A stretch of DNA of 64,000 nt. It comes from Acinetobacter calcoaceticus DSM 30006 = CIP 81.8. GTDB lineage: Bacteria > Pseudomonadota > Gammaproteobacteria > Pseudomonadales > Moraxellaceae. The translations under genes were made by a program, and so were the position numbers. The notes beneath the pieces were generated by a model. It did no database searches. It saw nothing but the letters and a program-made list of their open reading frames with translations, and had not been told where the DNA came from. The stretch lies in NCBI RefSeq assembly GCF_000368965.1, contig NZ_KB849780.1:434145-498144 (forward strand). Direction: 5' to 3'. Positions 32,832 to 41,365 of the stretch are shown one piece after another (the first letter of the stretch is position 1; each line of letters starts with the position of its first letter).

Positions 32832-34499
32832 ATGAGTATGTCTGAAAATGAAATAACCACTGGTAACTCAGATCATCGTGATACAGATGTTGAACTGGAT
32901 AACATGAATGATTTACCAGAGCCTCAAGAAAAGAAGAGTCGGTGGAAGCCTTTATTAATTTGGCTTATTCCATTGATCGCGCTTTTAATCGCGCTGTCAT
33001 TAGCTGTAAAAGCGCTACTGTCTCATGGCCCTACAATTGATGTGTCTTTTAGAACGGCTGAAGGGTTAGTCGCTGGTAAAACAACAGTCCGTTATAAACA
33101 GGTGGATATTGGTGTGGTACGGCAGATTGATCTTTCAGATGATCGTTCACACGTTATTGCCAGAATTGATTTGCGCAAAGGTGCGAGTAACTTTGCAGCA
33201 AAAGATTCACGATTTTGGGTTGTGCGACCACGTATTGGGACAGGTGGAGTTTCAGGAATAGACACCTTATTGTCAGGTTCATATATTGAAGTGGATGGTG
33301 GAAAATCAGAAGAGGATAAGTTTGAATTTACTGGTTTAGAAGTACCACCGGTCATATCTTCAGATGTTCCTGGAAAAGTATTTTTCTTAAATGCAGATGA
33401 TCTTGGTTCGTTAGATATAGGTTCTCCAATTTATTATCGTCGAATTAATGTAGGGCAAATTACAGCCTATAAATTGTCTGATGACGGTAAAAATGTTGAA
33501 CTACAAACGTTTATCCGCGCGCCGTATGACAAGTTTGTAACCACCGATGCACGTTTTTGGCAGGCGAGTGGGATTGATGTGACCTTAAATGCTTCAGGCT
33601 TTAATTTAGATACTCAATCGCTGGCAAGTATTGTCGCAGGGGGGATTGCTTTTGGTTACCCTGAAAGTTCACATGCCACGATGGCAGCGAATCAGAGTCG
33701 TTTTAATCTTTGGGATTCAAAAGGTGAAGCATTAAAAGAACCTGATGGTCAACCACGCGGTGTGATTATGTACTTTGATCATTCATTACGTGGGCTTACG
33801 GTCGGTGCACCAATTGATTTCATGGGTATTGAAATTGGTAATGTTAAATCAATAAATGCCGAGTTTTATGACCACTATAAACAGATTCGTATGCGTGTTG
33901 AGGCAGTCATCTATCCTTCACGAGTTGAAAATGGTCAAGCACTTAACCCGAACAGTGAAATTTTTAAAGATTTTATTGAACATGGATGGCGTGCTCAAAT
34001 GCGAACAGGGAACCTCCTTACTGGACAAAACTATATTGCTTTAGACAAGTTCCCTAAAGCCAAACCAGCCACATTACAGATTCTAGGTGATAACCGTGTG
34101 GTGATTCCAACTACACCAACCGAACTGAGTGGCTTACAAGCACAAGTTTCTCAGATTGCAGACAAGTTAACGAAATTCCCGTTAGTTGAAATTGGGCAAG
34201 ATGTGCGTAAAACGCTTAACAATATGAACACAGCGATTGAGTCTACCGACAAGCTGGTTAAGCAGTTAGATGGCAAAGTTGCACCTGGTTTACAAGCAAC
34301 TTTAGACGATGTTCGTAAAACTGTAAGGTCATCTGAGTCTATTTTGTCGAGCGATGCGCCGTTGCAACAAGACGTACGCAAAGCATTGCAGCAAATGACA
34401 CGTGCCGCTGCCTCTTTACAGTTAATGTCAGACTATATTGAACAACACCCTGAATCAATTATTCGTGGTAAGACACCAGAGACCGATGATGAAAAATAA
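32832..34499 (+). CDS. pqiB: PqiB, MCE-domain lipid-transport protein
   Basis: A 555-residue inner-membrane-anchored periplasmic protein. After a charged N-terminus there is one membrane helix (about 40-60) and three MCE/MlaD domains (starting near GPTIDVSFRTAEGLVAGKT, VPGKVFFLNADDLGSLDIG and PRGVIMYFDHSLRGLTVGA), then a coiled-coil C-terminus that in E. coli forms a needle bridging the periplasm. The frame opens at 32799 inside pqiA, but the ATG at 32832, after the pqiA stop, gives the normal start. Confidence 0.9.
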   Translation: MSMSENEITTGNSDHRDTDVELDNMNDLPEPQEKKSRWKPLLIWLIPLIALLIALSLAVKALLSHGPTIDVSFRTAEGLVAGKTTVRYKQVDIGVVRQIDLSDDRSHVIARIDLRKGASNFAAKDSRFWVVRPRIGTGGVSGIDTLLSGSYIEVDGGKSEEDKFEFTGLEVPPVISSDVPGKVFFLNADDLGSLDIGSPIYYRRINVGQITAYKLSDDGKNVELQTFIRAPYDKFVTTDARFWQASGIDVTLNASGFNLDTQSLASIVAGGIAFGYPESSHATMAANQSRFNLWDSKGEALKEPDGQPRGVIMYFDHSLRGLTVGAPIDFMGIEIGNVKSINAEFYDHYKQIRMRVEAVIYPSRVENGQALNPNSEIFKDFIEHGWRAQMRTGNLLTGQNYIALDKFPKAKPATLQILGDNRVVIPTTPTELSGLQAQVSQIADKLTKFPLVEIGQDVRKTLNNMNTAIESTDKLVKQLDGKVAPGLQATLDDVRKTVRSSESILSSDAPLQQDVRKALQQMTRAAASLQLMSDYIEQHPESIIRGKTPETDDEK

Positions 34500-35196
34500 A
34501 AACCATCTATCTTTTCAACATCCTAAAGCAGCCAAATGGCTGCTTGGGAGTGGCTTGTTTTTAACGGCAGTTGCTATGACAGCATGTTCGAGTTCACCAA
34601 CGCCAAACTACTATACGCTTACACCTAAAGTCACTCCGGTCACCAGCTCAACTGTGCAGGTGATTGAGGTGTTGCCAGTCGGGATTCCAGACCGATTAGA
34701 CCGTGCGCCTTTAGTGCTCCAAGACAGTAGTGGTAAGTCTACGGTGCTAAACAATGAGCGTTGGACATCAACCATGGGTACGCAATTACGCGATACCTTG
34801 TCTGCGGGTTTACAACAAAAGCTAGGGGCAATTGACAGTTATAGCAGTGGGCTTGCTGGAAACAATCAGCCTTTATATCGAGTTTCTACAGACTTTTCTC
34901 ATTTTGATATTGTAGATAAAAGCTATATTAATATTGCTGTATCTTGGGTGGTGAAGCGTCAAATACCGCCTACTCAATTAGAGTCAGCTAATGCAAAAGT
35001 CATTACTAATGCTGGATCTCAGTTAAATTGTCGAATTGCTTTTAAGCAGCCGATTGATCAAAAAGCTAAAAAAATGGAAGCAATTGTGAGTGCGTCAAGT
35101 GAGGCGATGACTCAAATTATTAATACGGTTTCTTCTTCAATTGTGGCGCTGGATTCAAATAAAAAATCGGTGATTAGCAATGGGGTTTGTTCGTAA
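34486..35196 (+). CDS. pqiC: PqiC, outer-membrane lipoprotein of the Pqi system
   Basis: A 236-residue lipoprotein of the PqiC/YmbA (ABC-transport auxiliary, DUF330) family: signal and lipobox MTAC, then SSSPTPNYYTLTP, the diagnostic start, and VQVIEVLPVGIPDRLDR. It should sit in the outer membrane and accept the PqiB needle. The ATG pair at 34486/34489 overlaps the end of pqiB (GATGATGAAAAATAA) and gives a normal signal peptide; an earlier in-frame TTG at 34438 does not. Ends at a strong terminator. Confidence 0.88.
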   Translation: MMKNKNHLSFQHPKAAKWLLGSGLFLTAVAMTACSSSPTPNYYTLTPKVTPVTSSTVQVIEVLPVGIPDRLDRAPLVLQDSSGKSTVLNNERWTSTMGTQLRDTLSAGLQQKLGAIDSYSSGLAGNNQPLYRVSTDFSHFDIVDKSYINIAVSWVVKRQIPPTQLESANAKVITNAGSQLNCRIAFKQPIDQKAKKMEAIVSASSEAMTQIINTVSSSIVALDSNKKSVISNGVCS

Positions 35197-35214
35197 ACCA
35201 AATCGCTTTGAATT

Positions 35215-35254
35215 AACCCCTTTATTTGTGCAAAACAGATAAAGGGGTTTTTCT
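35215..35254. terminator. Intrinsic terminator between pqiC and uraH
   Basis: AACCCCTTTAT (35215-35225) pairs with ATAAAGGGGTT (35239-35249), followed by TTTTCTTTT. It ends pqiC and touches the stop of the convergent uraH gene. Confidence 0.9.
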
Positions 35255-35255
35255 T

Positions 35256-35657
35256 TTAATTACCTCGATAGGTTGAATAGCCATAAGGGCTAAGCAGTAG
35301 AGGAATATGGTAGTGATTTACGCTTCCATCCACTTTAAAAATAACGGGTACTTCGGCAAAAAAAGTTTGTTGTTTATTCTTTTTGAACCAGTCTTCAGTT
35401 TTAAAGGTAACTTTATAAACCCCTTGCTCTAGTTTTTTATTTTCTGGATAGAGCGCAGTAATACGACCATTTGAATCGGTCACTTGCTGGTTGAGTTTAA
35501 CCCACTGGTTATTGGTATTTTTTTCTAAAACGACTTCAACCTGAGAAGAAGGCAACCCCGTTTCTAGATTTAACACATGCACACTTAGCGGATTAGTTTG
35601 TGCAAATGTAGCCGAAGCAATAAATAGCGAAGATAAAGCAATAAATGATTTAGGCAT
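35256..35657 (-). CDS. uraH: Periplasmic 5-hydroxyisourate hydrolase (transthyretin-like)
   Basis: A 133-residue HIU hydrolase with an N-terminal signal peptide (about 19 residues, ending TFA). The mature part starts NPLSVHVLNLETGLPSS and ends YGYSTYRGN, close to the family YRGS terminus; the substrate-binding His (SVHVLN), Arg (GRITAL) and HYHIPLLLSPYGY block are present. It hydrolyses 5-hydroxyisourate from urate oxidation. A periplasmic form also exists in E. coli (hiuH/yedX), where it adjoins the hprRS two-component genes, exactly as here. It follows the HbpS-like gene by 11 bp. Confidence 0.92.
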   Translation of the reverse strand: MPKSFIALSSLFIASATFAQTNPLSVHVLNLETGLPSSQVEVVLEKNTNNQWVKLNQQVTDSNGRITALYPENKKLEQGVYKVTFKTEDWFKKNKQQTFFAEVPVIFKVDGSVNHYHIPLLLSPYGYSTYRGN

Positions 35658-35668
35658 GATGAAGTTCC

Positions 35669-36157
35669 TTATGAATGAAAAATGGTTTCAATGGCTTTGC
35701 TTGCACATTGATTGTCATTTTGTGCGCCGCCAGCACCTGCAACACCAATCGCTCCGATCACTTGGTTCTCAAAATGAACAGGTACGCCGCCACCTAACAA
35801 AAGTAAATTTGCTATGGTAGTTAAATTTTTTGCATCGGGGTTTTGATTACTATTTTGGCTTAAAATCAAGGTCGATGTTTTGGTAGATAACGCGGTATAG
35901 GCTTTTTTCTCGGCAGCCATTAAATTATGCGGACCCACCAGCTCATGCCGTTCGGCAGTTAAAGGATTACCGCCGCGATCTACAACAACGACTGCTATGT
36001 TTTGATTTATTTTTTTACATGCCTCTTTCGCACTATCGGCTAACAGATGGGCAGTTTTTAGATCTAACGAATAAACTTGATTCAAAGCAGGGGGCTGTGC
36101 AAAAGTACTATTACCGAATAGCACGGCTGCTAACATCAGCCAGTTCAATTTTTTCAT
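35669..36157 (-). CDS. GlcG/HbpS-family exported heme-binding-like protein
   Basis: A 162-residue protein with a signal peptide (about 20 residues, ending TFA) and a GlcG/HbpS (DUF336) domain: LADSAKEACKKINQNIAVVVVDRGGNPL split across about 40-65, AAEKKAYTALS and a glycine-rich GGGVPVHFENQVIGAIGVAGAGG end. HbpS binds heme and acts in redox sensing in Streptomyces. Here it is first in an operon with uraH and divergent from an HprRS-like system, so an oxidative-stress role in the periplasm is plausible but inferred. Confidence 0.85.
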   Translation of the reverse strand: MKKLNWLMLAAVLFGNSTFAQPPALNQVYSLDLKTAHLLADSAKEACKKINQNIAVVVVDRGGNPLTAERHELVGPHNLMAAEKKAYTALSTKTSTLILSQNSNQNPDAKNLTTIANLLLLGGGVPVHFENQVIGAIGVAGAGGAQNDNQCASKAIETIFHS

Positions 36158-36222
36158 AATGATTGCCTCTATGTCGCTTTGAAAATCTTAAACAAATTGC
36201 TTAACTTCAAGCGTGACAATCA

Positions 36223-36240
36223 CATTACAAAGTTGTCATC
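36223..36240. promoter_or_regulatory. HprR/CusR-like box between the uraH operon and the response regulator gene
   Basis: CATTACAAAGTTGTCATC is a near-palindrome with ATTACAA/TTGTCAT arms two bases apart. It closely matches the E. coli HprR consensus CATTACAAAATTGTAATG and the related CusR box, as I recall them. It lies in the 89-104 bp divergent region, so it could serve both operons. Confidence 0.75.
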
Positions 36241-36261
36241 TTTCAAATGAGTTTCTACAAA

Positions 36262-36933
36262 ATGCGTATCCTTATTATTGAAGACGAGATCAAGATAGCC
36301 ACTTATTTGGTCAAAGGATTAAAAGAGTCTGGATATCAAGCGGAGTGCGTTCATTTAGGGCTTCAAGGTTTGGAAATGCTAAAGAGAGATCAATATGACT
36401 TGCTTATTCTTGACGTCATGTTGCCTGACATAGACGGTTGGAGCGTATTACAAGTACTACGCCAGTTTTCAAAAATTCCGGTTATTTTCTTAACGGCAAA
36501 AGATCAGGTAATGGATAGAGTCAAAGGGTTGGAGTTGGGTGCAGATGATTACTTGGCTAAACCTTTTTCTTATATTGAATTGTTAGCACGTATTAAAAGC
36601 TTGTTAAGAAGACAGCAATATCTGCAAGAAAATGAGCTGTCTATTAGTGATTTAAAAATGGATTTGGTCGGTCATAAAGTATGGCGTAATGGCAACTTAA
36701 TTGAGCTGAGCAAAACCGAATTTAATTTGTTGCGTTACCTGTTGCTTAACAAAGAGCAAATCGTGACGCGCAGGCAAATTGGCTCCGAAGTTTGGAATAT
36801 TAACTTTGATACCGATACCAACTTTATTGATGTCGCTGTACGCCGTTTACGAAGCAAAATTGATGAAGGATATGAATTAAAACTCATTCATACCATCCGT
36901 GGCTTGGGCTATAAAATTTCGGTTAGCTTATGA
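36262..36933 (+). CDS. hprR: OmpR-family response regulator, HprR/CusR-like
   Basis: A 223-residue response regulator. Receiver domain (1-115): acidic pair in IIEDE, phospho-acceptor Asp51 (LLILDVMLP) and Lys in YLAKPF. C-terminal winged helix (about 125-223): ELSKTEFNLLRYLL and RLRSKIDEG. It is of the CusR/HprR subgroup, and the gene context with uraH argues for HprR, which answers H2O2 or hypochlorous acid in E. coli. The frame also opens at an ATG at 36247 (five codons longer); MRILIIEDE at 36262 is the usual start. Overlaps the kinase gene by 4 bp. Confidence 0.85.
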   Translation: MRILIIEDEIKIATYLVKGLKESGYQAECVHLGLQGLEMLKRDQYDLLILDVMLPDIDGWSVLQVLRQFSKIPVIFLTAKDQVMDRVKGLELGADDYLAKPFSYIELLARIKSLLRRQQYLQENELSISDLKMDLVGHKVWRNGNLIELSKTEFNLLRYLLLNKEQIVTRRQIGSEVWNINFDTDTNFIDVAVRRLRSKIDEGYELKLIHTIRGLGYKISVSL

Positions 36934-38333
36934 ACTTTAAATTTCTGCGTTCTCTTGAAGTCCGTATTACATTACTGGTCACGCTCTGTTCTGCCTTAAT
37001 TTTGTGTTCAGTCGGCTTTATGACCTATTTAGGTATTAACCAAATTTTATTAAAGCAGCAAGATAAAGCTTTAGCAGACAGAATTAATCGCTTGGAAATT
37101 TTGCTACAAGATAGCGAAAATGTAGAGCAAATTATTGCGCGACCTAAGCTGTATCAAAACATGCTTGGCAACCAAGACAACTTGTTTTTGCTCATCCATA
37201 AAGACAAAGCTTTAATTAATATTAATCCGCTCCATATTCAGTTACCTCAACTTGCACAGCGCAACAGTCTTCAATTTCAAGACTTAGCCAACAACCCATA
37301 TCCAACGCGAATTGCATGGAAAACCATAAAAATTAATCAGGAGCCTTATCTGCTCATTGCAGGTAAACAATGGTCAGAACGCATCAATATTCTTTTACCT
37401 TTTCAAGAAAGTCTCTTGATGTATGTGGTAGGAGGAGTGTTTGCAATCTTTGTGCTTTGCATTTTAGCGTGTCACCTAGGTTTAAGGTCGCTACAACAAC
37501 TTCGCAAGCAAACCCATTCTATTAACGTAAATCAGCTCCAGAAAAGATTAAATCTCTTAAATTCACCTTTAGAAGTTGAGCTACTTTCAAAAGATATTAA
37601 CCACATGCTAGAACGGATTGAAAAGGGTTATACGCAGCTCAACCGCTTTTCAGAGGATATTGCTCATGAGTTCCGTACGCCTTTAAATAATCTGATTGGG
37701 CAAACCGAGATTGCTTTAACTGGCGAACGCTCAGTTGAGCAATATGAAGATTTGTTGGTGTCTCATTTGGATGATTACCACAGATTAAAACGCATGATTG
37801 ATAGCATGCTTTTTTTAGCAAGAGCCGATCAGAAAATGGTTCTTGTAAACAAACAAGAAATAAAGGTCCAAGATGTTATAGATGGGCTATGCCAGATTTT
37901 TGAATATCAGGCCGAGGAACAAGAGTGTCATTTTAGTTTCAACTTAGAAGCCCAAAAGTTATTTGCAGATCCTGAGTTATTTCAAAGAGCAGTCTACAAC
38001 CTTGTTTTAAATGCGTTGGTACATGGTGGTGACAAGCGAACTATTTATATCGCCACTAAACATAAGATGATTAAGCATAGGCAATGGGTCAGCCTGACTG
38101 TTGTAACAGGTGGTATTTCAATTGCTGACCATCAACTCGAATATGTCTTTGAAAGATTTTACCAATGCCACTCAAGTCGAAGTGATGAGAACCAGACAGG
38201 TGGATTAGGGTTATCGATTGTCGCTTCAATTATGGATCTACATCATGGCCTATATCGGGTTTATAACACGCTCGATGGCGTATGTTTTGAGCTTGATTTT
38301 CCAATTGCAGATGCTCCAAAGAAATACAATTAA
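36930..38333 (+). CDS. hprS: Sensor histidine kinase, HprS/CusS-like
   Basis: A 467-residue membrane kinase: membrane helix about 13-35, a periplasmic sensor of about 125 residues, second helix about 163-182, HAMP, then the H-box SEDIAHEFRTPLNNL with His246, N-box NLVLNALVHG and G-box TGGLGLSIV. This is the heavy-metal/HprS-type kinase family. A recognisable DxGxG box is missing: the matching stretch reads VVTGGISIADHQ, with GG but no clear Asp, which may weaken ATP binding or reflect divergence. Translationally coupled to the response regulator (ATGA). Confidence 0.85.
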   Translation: MNFKFLRSLEVRITLLVTLCSALILCSVGFMTYLGINQILLKQQDKALADRINRLEILLQDSENVEQIIARPKLYQNMLGNQDNLFLLIHKDKALININPLHIQLPQLAQRNSLQFQDLANNPYPTRIAWKTIKINQEPYLLIAGKQWSERINILLPFQESLLMYVVGGVFAIFVLCILACHLGLRSLQQLRKQTHSINVNQLQKRLNLLNSPLEVELLSKDINHMLERIEKGYTQLNRFSEDIAHEFRTPLNNLIGQTEIALTGERSVEQYEDLLVSHLDDYHRLKRMIDSMLFLARADQKMVLVNKQEIKVQDVIDGLCQIFEYQAEEQECHFSFNLEAQKLFADPELFQRAVYNLVLNALVHGGDKRTIYIATKHKMIKHRQWVSLTVVTGGISIADHQLEYVFERFYQCHSSRSDENQTGGLGLSIVASIMDLHHGLYRVYNTLDGVCFELDFPIADAPKKYN

Positions 38334-38380
38334 ATCCTTATTAATGTTCTTTAATTTTTAAAATTCACACTTTGTTCACA

Positions 38381-38425
38381 ACCCTCTGGCGTATGTTTAA
38401 ACATATGAAATAAATAGAAGAGGGT
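38381..38425 (+). promoter_or_regulatory. Leader inverted repeats that could cover the lipocalin ribosome binding site
   Basis: ACCCTCT (38381-38387) is complementary to AGAGGGT (38419-38425), the Shine-Dalgarno of the lipocalin gene. Between them is a perfect 14-bp palindrome TATGTTTAAACATA (38392-38405). If transcription starts upstream of 38381 this could fold over the RBS; if TATGTT is the -10 the palindrome is instead a DNA operator. Confidence 0.4.
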
Positions 38426-38429
38426 CGTT

Positions 38430-38993
38430 ATGAAATTATTATTTAAGTCACTTGTCATCAGCAGCAGTCTTGCAGCGGTTAGCTTAACGCTTCCTTTGAG
38501 TACCTTTGCTGACACAAATACGAAACCAGTGGCTGTTGATTCTATTGATATTAATAAATACGCAGGTAAGTGGTATGAGATTGCGCATTTACCTATGTTT
38601 TTTCAGCGTAATTGTGTAGCCAATACAACTGCAAACTATTCCATTAACGCAGACAAAACCGTTGGTGTTTTAAATAGTTGTACTAACAAAGATGGCAAAA
38701 TGATTTCATCTGAAGGTGTGGCCTATTCGCAAAATGAAGGCAACAGTAAATTAAAAGTGAGCTTTTTGCCTTCAGGCCTAAGATGGATTCCTTTTACAAA
38801 AGGCGATTATTGGGTTTTAAGAGTTGACCAAGATTATCAGGTCGCTTTAGTGGGTGGCCCAAGCCAGAAATATTTATGGATTCTTTCTCGTAGTCCTCAA
38901 ATTGATGAAGCGACATATCAGTCTTATCTACAAACCGCAAAAAGCTATGGCTACGATGTTTCTAAACTTGTTAAGACAACACAGTCTAAATAG
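38430..38993 (+). CDS. blc: Bacterial lipocalin (Blc-like), exported
   Basis: A 187-residue lipocalin with a cleavable signal peptide (about 27 residues, ending TFA) and the lipocalin motif YAGKWYEIAHLPMFFQ, then the Blc-type pattern NTTANYSI, the second motif VLRVDQDYQVALVGGPSQKYLWILSR and a closing helix. Blc proteins bind lysophospholipids or fatty acids at the envelope. No lipobox Cys follows the signal, so it is probably soluble in the periplasm. It precedes the lipid-modification cluster. Confidence 0.9.
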   Translation: MKLLFKSLVISSSLAAVSLTLPLSTFADTNTKPVAVDSIDINKYAGKWYEIAHLPMFFQRNCVANTTANYSINADKTVGVLNSCTNKDGKMISSEGVAYSQNEGNSKLKVSFLPSGLRWIPFTKGDYWVLRVDQDYQVALVGGPSQKYLWILSRSPQIDEATYQSYLQTAKSYGYDVSKLVKTTQSK

Positions 38994-39113
38994 TGACGTT
39001 GCTGGTTATGTAGATTCTTATATTTATCTCGTAATCGTATGAACTTCACATAAAATTCATTGCGCATTTTCTAAATTAGAACCAAAAGAAATGCTTTAGA
39101 TCAGGAAGAATCA

Positions 39114-40085
39114 ATGTCTAAATTTTTTCTGCGCTGGATCGATAGCTGGTCAGATTCAGAAAATGCGCAAGTGGGTACTTCTAGCGAATATGTCATTGAA
39201 AAGAAAATTCAATGGTTAAGAATAATTCCTTTTATTTTATTGCATATCGCTTGTTTAGCTGTGTTTTGGGTGGGCGTATCTTGGTTTGCAGTTGTCTTCA
39301 TGCTGGGGTTTTACTGTCTTCGCATGTTTGCAATTACTGCTTTTTTTCACCGCTATCTTTCACATAAAACTTTTCAAACATCACGTATTGTCCAGTTCAT
39401 TTTTATACTGATCGGAACCATGAGTGCACAGCGTGGACCGTTATGGTGGGCAGCGCATCACCGTTATCACCATCACTTTACCGACACCGATCAGGACCCA
39501 CATTCAGCGAAAGCAGGCTTTTGGTATTCGCATGTAGGCTGGTTTTTGAATGAGCAGAATTTTGCTATTCGAAAAAAAGTGATTAAAGACTGGTTGAAAT
39601 ATCCTGAGCTGATTTGGCTGGATCGATTTAATTTGCCTATTGTGATTTTTACAGCTTTGGCAATTTATGGTTTTGGTTCGTGGCTTGCGCAACATTTCCC
39701 TGAGTTGGGAACTAATGGCTTACAGCTTTTGGTGTGGGGATTTGTGATTTCTACCGTTCTCTTAACGCATGCAACCTTATGTATTAACTCACTCGCGCAT
39801 CGTTATGGTTCACGAGAGTTTAATACCCCAGATGACAGCCGTAATAACTTTTTACTTTCTTTAATTACCTTAGGTGAGGGATGGCACAACAACCATCACT
39901 TTTACGCGGGTAGTGTGCGTCAAGGTTTTTATTGGTGGCAGATTGATATCACCTTTTATGTGCTCAGACTAATGTCTTTATTTGGTTTGGTGTGGGGACT
40001 AAAGCCAGTACCAGCGAAGGTTTATCAATATAAAAAGATTAAAGATCTACCGATAGAAAAAATTGAAAATGGGGAAGTGTTATGA
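39114..40085 (+). CDS. Delta-9-type acyl-CoA/phospholipid desaturase
   Basis: A 323-residue integral-membrane desaturase with HRYLSH (about 83-88), HHRYHHH (about 120-126) and GEGWHNNHH (about 258-266) histidine boxes, the pattern of stearoyl-CoA desaturases, and four membrane helices. It would introduce a cis double bond, providing the unsaturated chains that the methyltransferases downstream modify. It overlaps the next gene by 4 bp (ATGA). AGGAAG precedes the ATG. Confidence 0.9.
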   Translation: MSKFFLRWIDSWSDSENAQVGTSSEYVIEKKIQWLRIIPFILLHIACLAVFWVGVSWFAVVFMLGFYCLRMFAITAFFHRYLSHKTFQTSRIVQFIFILIGTMSAQRGPLWWAAHHRYHHHFTDTDQDPHSAKAGFWYSHVGWFLNEQNFAIRKKVIKDWLKYPELIWLDRFNLPIVIFTALAIYGFGSWLAQHFPELGTNGLQLLVWGFVISTVLLTHATLCINSLAHRYGSREFNTPDDSRNNFLLSLITLGEGWHNNHHFYAGSVRQGFYWWQIDITFYVLRLMSLFGLVWGLKPVPAKVYQYKKIKDLPIEKIENGEVL

Positions 40086-41344
40086 AAATTGCCATTGTGG
40101 GTTCGGGAATATCGGGACTTTATGCTGCATGGAAATTGTCAGAACAACATCAAGTTACCGTATATGAAAAAAATAACTATTTTGGTGGTCATACTGACAC
40201 TCATCAGCTGGATATAGAGGGTTCTAAAGTTTCGGTAGATAGTGGTTTTATTGTGTTTAATGACTACAACTATCCCTTATTTACCGACATGCTTAAAAAT
40301 TTGGGAGTTGAAACTCAAAGCAGCGACATGAGTTTTTCGGTGAATAATCTGGTCAGTGGGCTTCAATATAACCCCTCAAAAAAATGGTCGCTCTTTGCCC
40401 GTCCGCAGAACTTTCTAAACCGTAAATTTCTACAAATGCTCTCAGATTTGCTGCGTTTTTATGATGATAATAAAAATATTGATGTAGCAGATTTTGACTC
40501 TAATTTATCTATTGAAGACTATTTAGACCTACACAAATATAGCCATGAGTTCCGTTATGAGCATCTTTATCCGATGTGCGGGGCATTATGGTCGGCTCCG
40601 GTTGAGCAGGTAGGGAAAATTCCATATCGATTTGTCGTGAGCTTTTTTCAGCATCACCGCATGCTACAGCTAAAAGAGCGGCCACAATGGCAAACAGTCA
40701 AACACGGTTCAGCAAGTTATATACATGCTATTCAACAAAACTGTCCATCCATTGAGTGGAAATTTGCAGAAGTAAAAGGTGTGAGCCGTTCACAAGAAAC
40801 CGTGTTTATCGAAACGACTGAAGGGCAAGCCGAATATGACTGGGTGATTTTCGCAAGCCATGCGGACGATAGCCTAAGTTTAATTAAAGATGCTTCATCG
40901 CTTGAACGAGAAATACTAAGTCAATTTAGCTATCAAGATAATCACATGGTGGTTCACCGTGACACTTCAATTATGCCTAAAAGTCGTTTGCAGTGGGCAA
41001 GTTGGCATGTACATGTAACGCCAACATCACAAGTTCAAAGCAATGAGTCCGACATACATTATGGTTTTACCTACTGGATGAATAATTTGCAGAATTTACC
41101 CTGCAATACTCAAGTTTTTTCTACTTTAAATCCGAATATGAAAATTAAAGCCGAAGACATCTTGGTTGAACGCCAATATCGTCATCCTGTATTTGATACA
41201 AAAGCGATTCAAACTCAATCTCGTTGGCAAGAAATTAACGGACAAAACAGAACTTCATTTTGTGGAGCGTATTGGGGCTGGGGTTTCCATGAGGATGGTG
41301 CCCGCAGTGCAGCACGTGTTGTAGAGCAAATTTTACACTTTTAA
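40082..41344 (+). CDS. FAD-dependent amine-oxidase-like oxidoreductase of the CFA cluster
   Basis: A 420-residue flavoprotein with the FAD loop IVGSGISGLYAAW (4-16) and EKNNYFGGHTDTH, typical of NAD/FAD-binding proteins that accompany CFA synthase genes in many proteobacteria (for example the ChrR/RpoE-controlled cluster of Rhodobacter). The C-terminal FAD motif (GAYWGWGFHEDGARSAARV) is present. Related enzymes are implicated in further oxidation of methylated fatty acids (furan fatty acids), which is only a hint here. Confidence 0.85.
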   Translation: MKIAIVGSGISGLYAAWKLSEQHQVTVYEKNNYFGGHTDTHQLDIEGSKVSVDSGFIVFNDYNYPLFTDMLKNLGVETQSSDMSFSVNNLVSGLQYNPSKKWSLFARPQNFLNRKFLQMLSDLLRFYDDNKNIDVADFDSNLSIEDYLDLHKYSHEFRYEHLYPMCGALWSAPVEQVGKIPYRFVVSFFQHHRMLQLKERPQWQTVKHGSASYIHAIQQNCPSIEWKFAEVKGVSRSQETVFIETTEGQAEYDWVIFASHADDSLSLIKDASSLEREILSQFSYQDNHMVVHRDTSIMPKSRLQWASWHVHVTPTSQVQSNESDIHYGFTYWMNNLQNLPCNTQVFSTLNPNMKIKAEDILVERQYRHPVFDTKAIQTQSRWQEINGQNRTSFCGAYWGWGFHEDGARSAARVVEQILHF

Positions 41345-41365
41345 AATAGGTAAGGAGCTTTTCAA

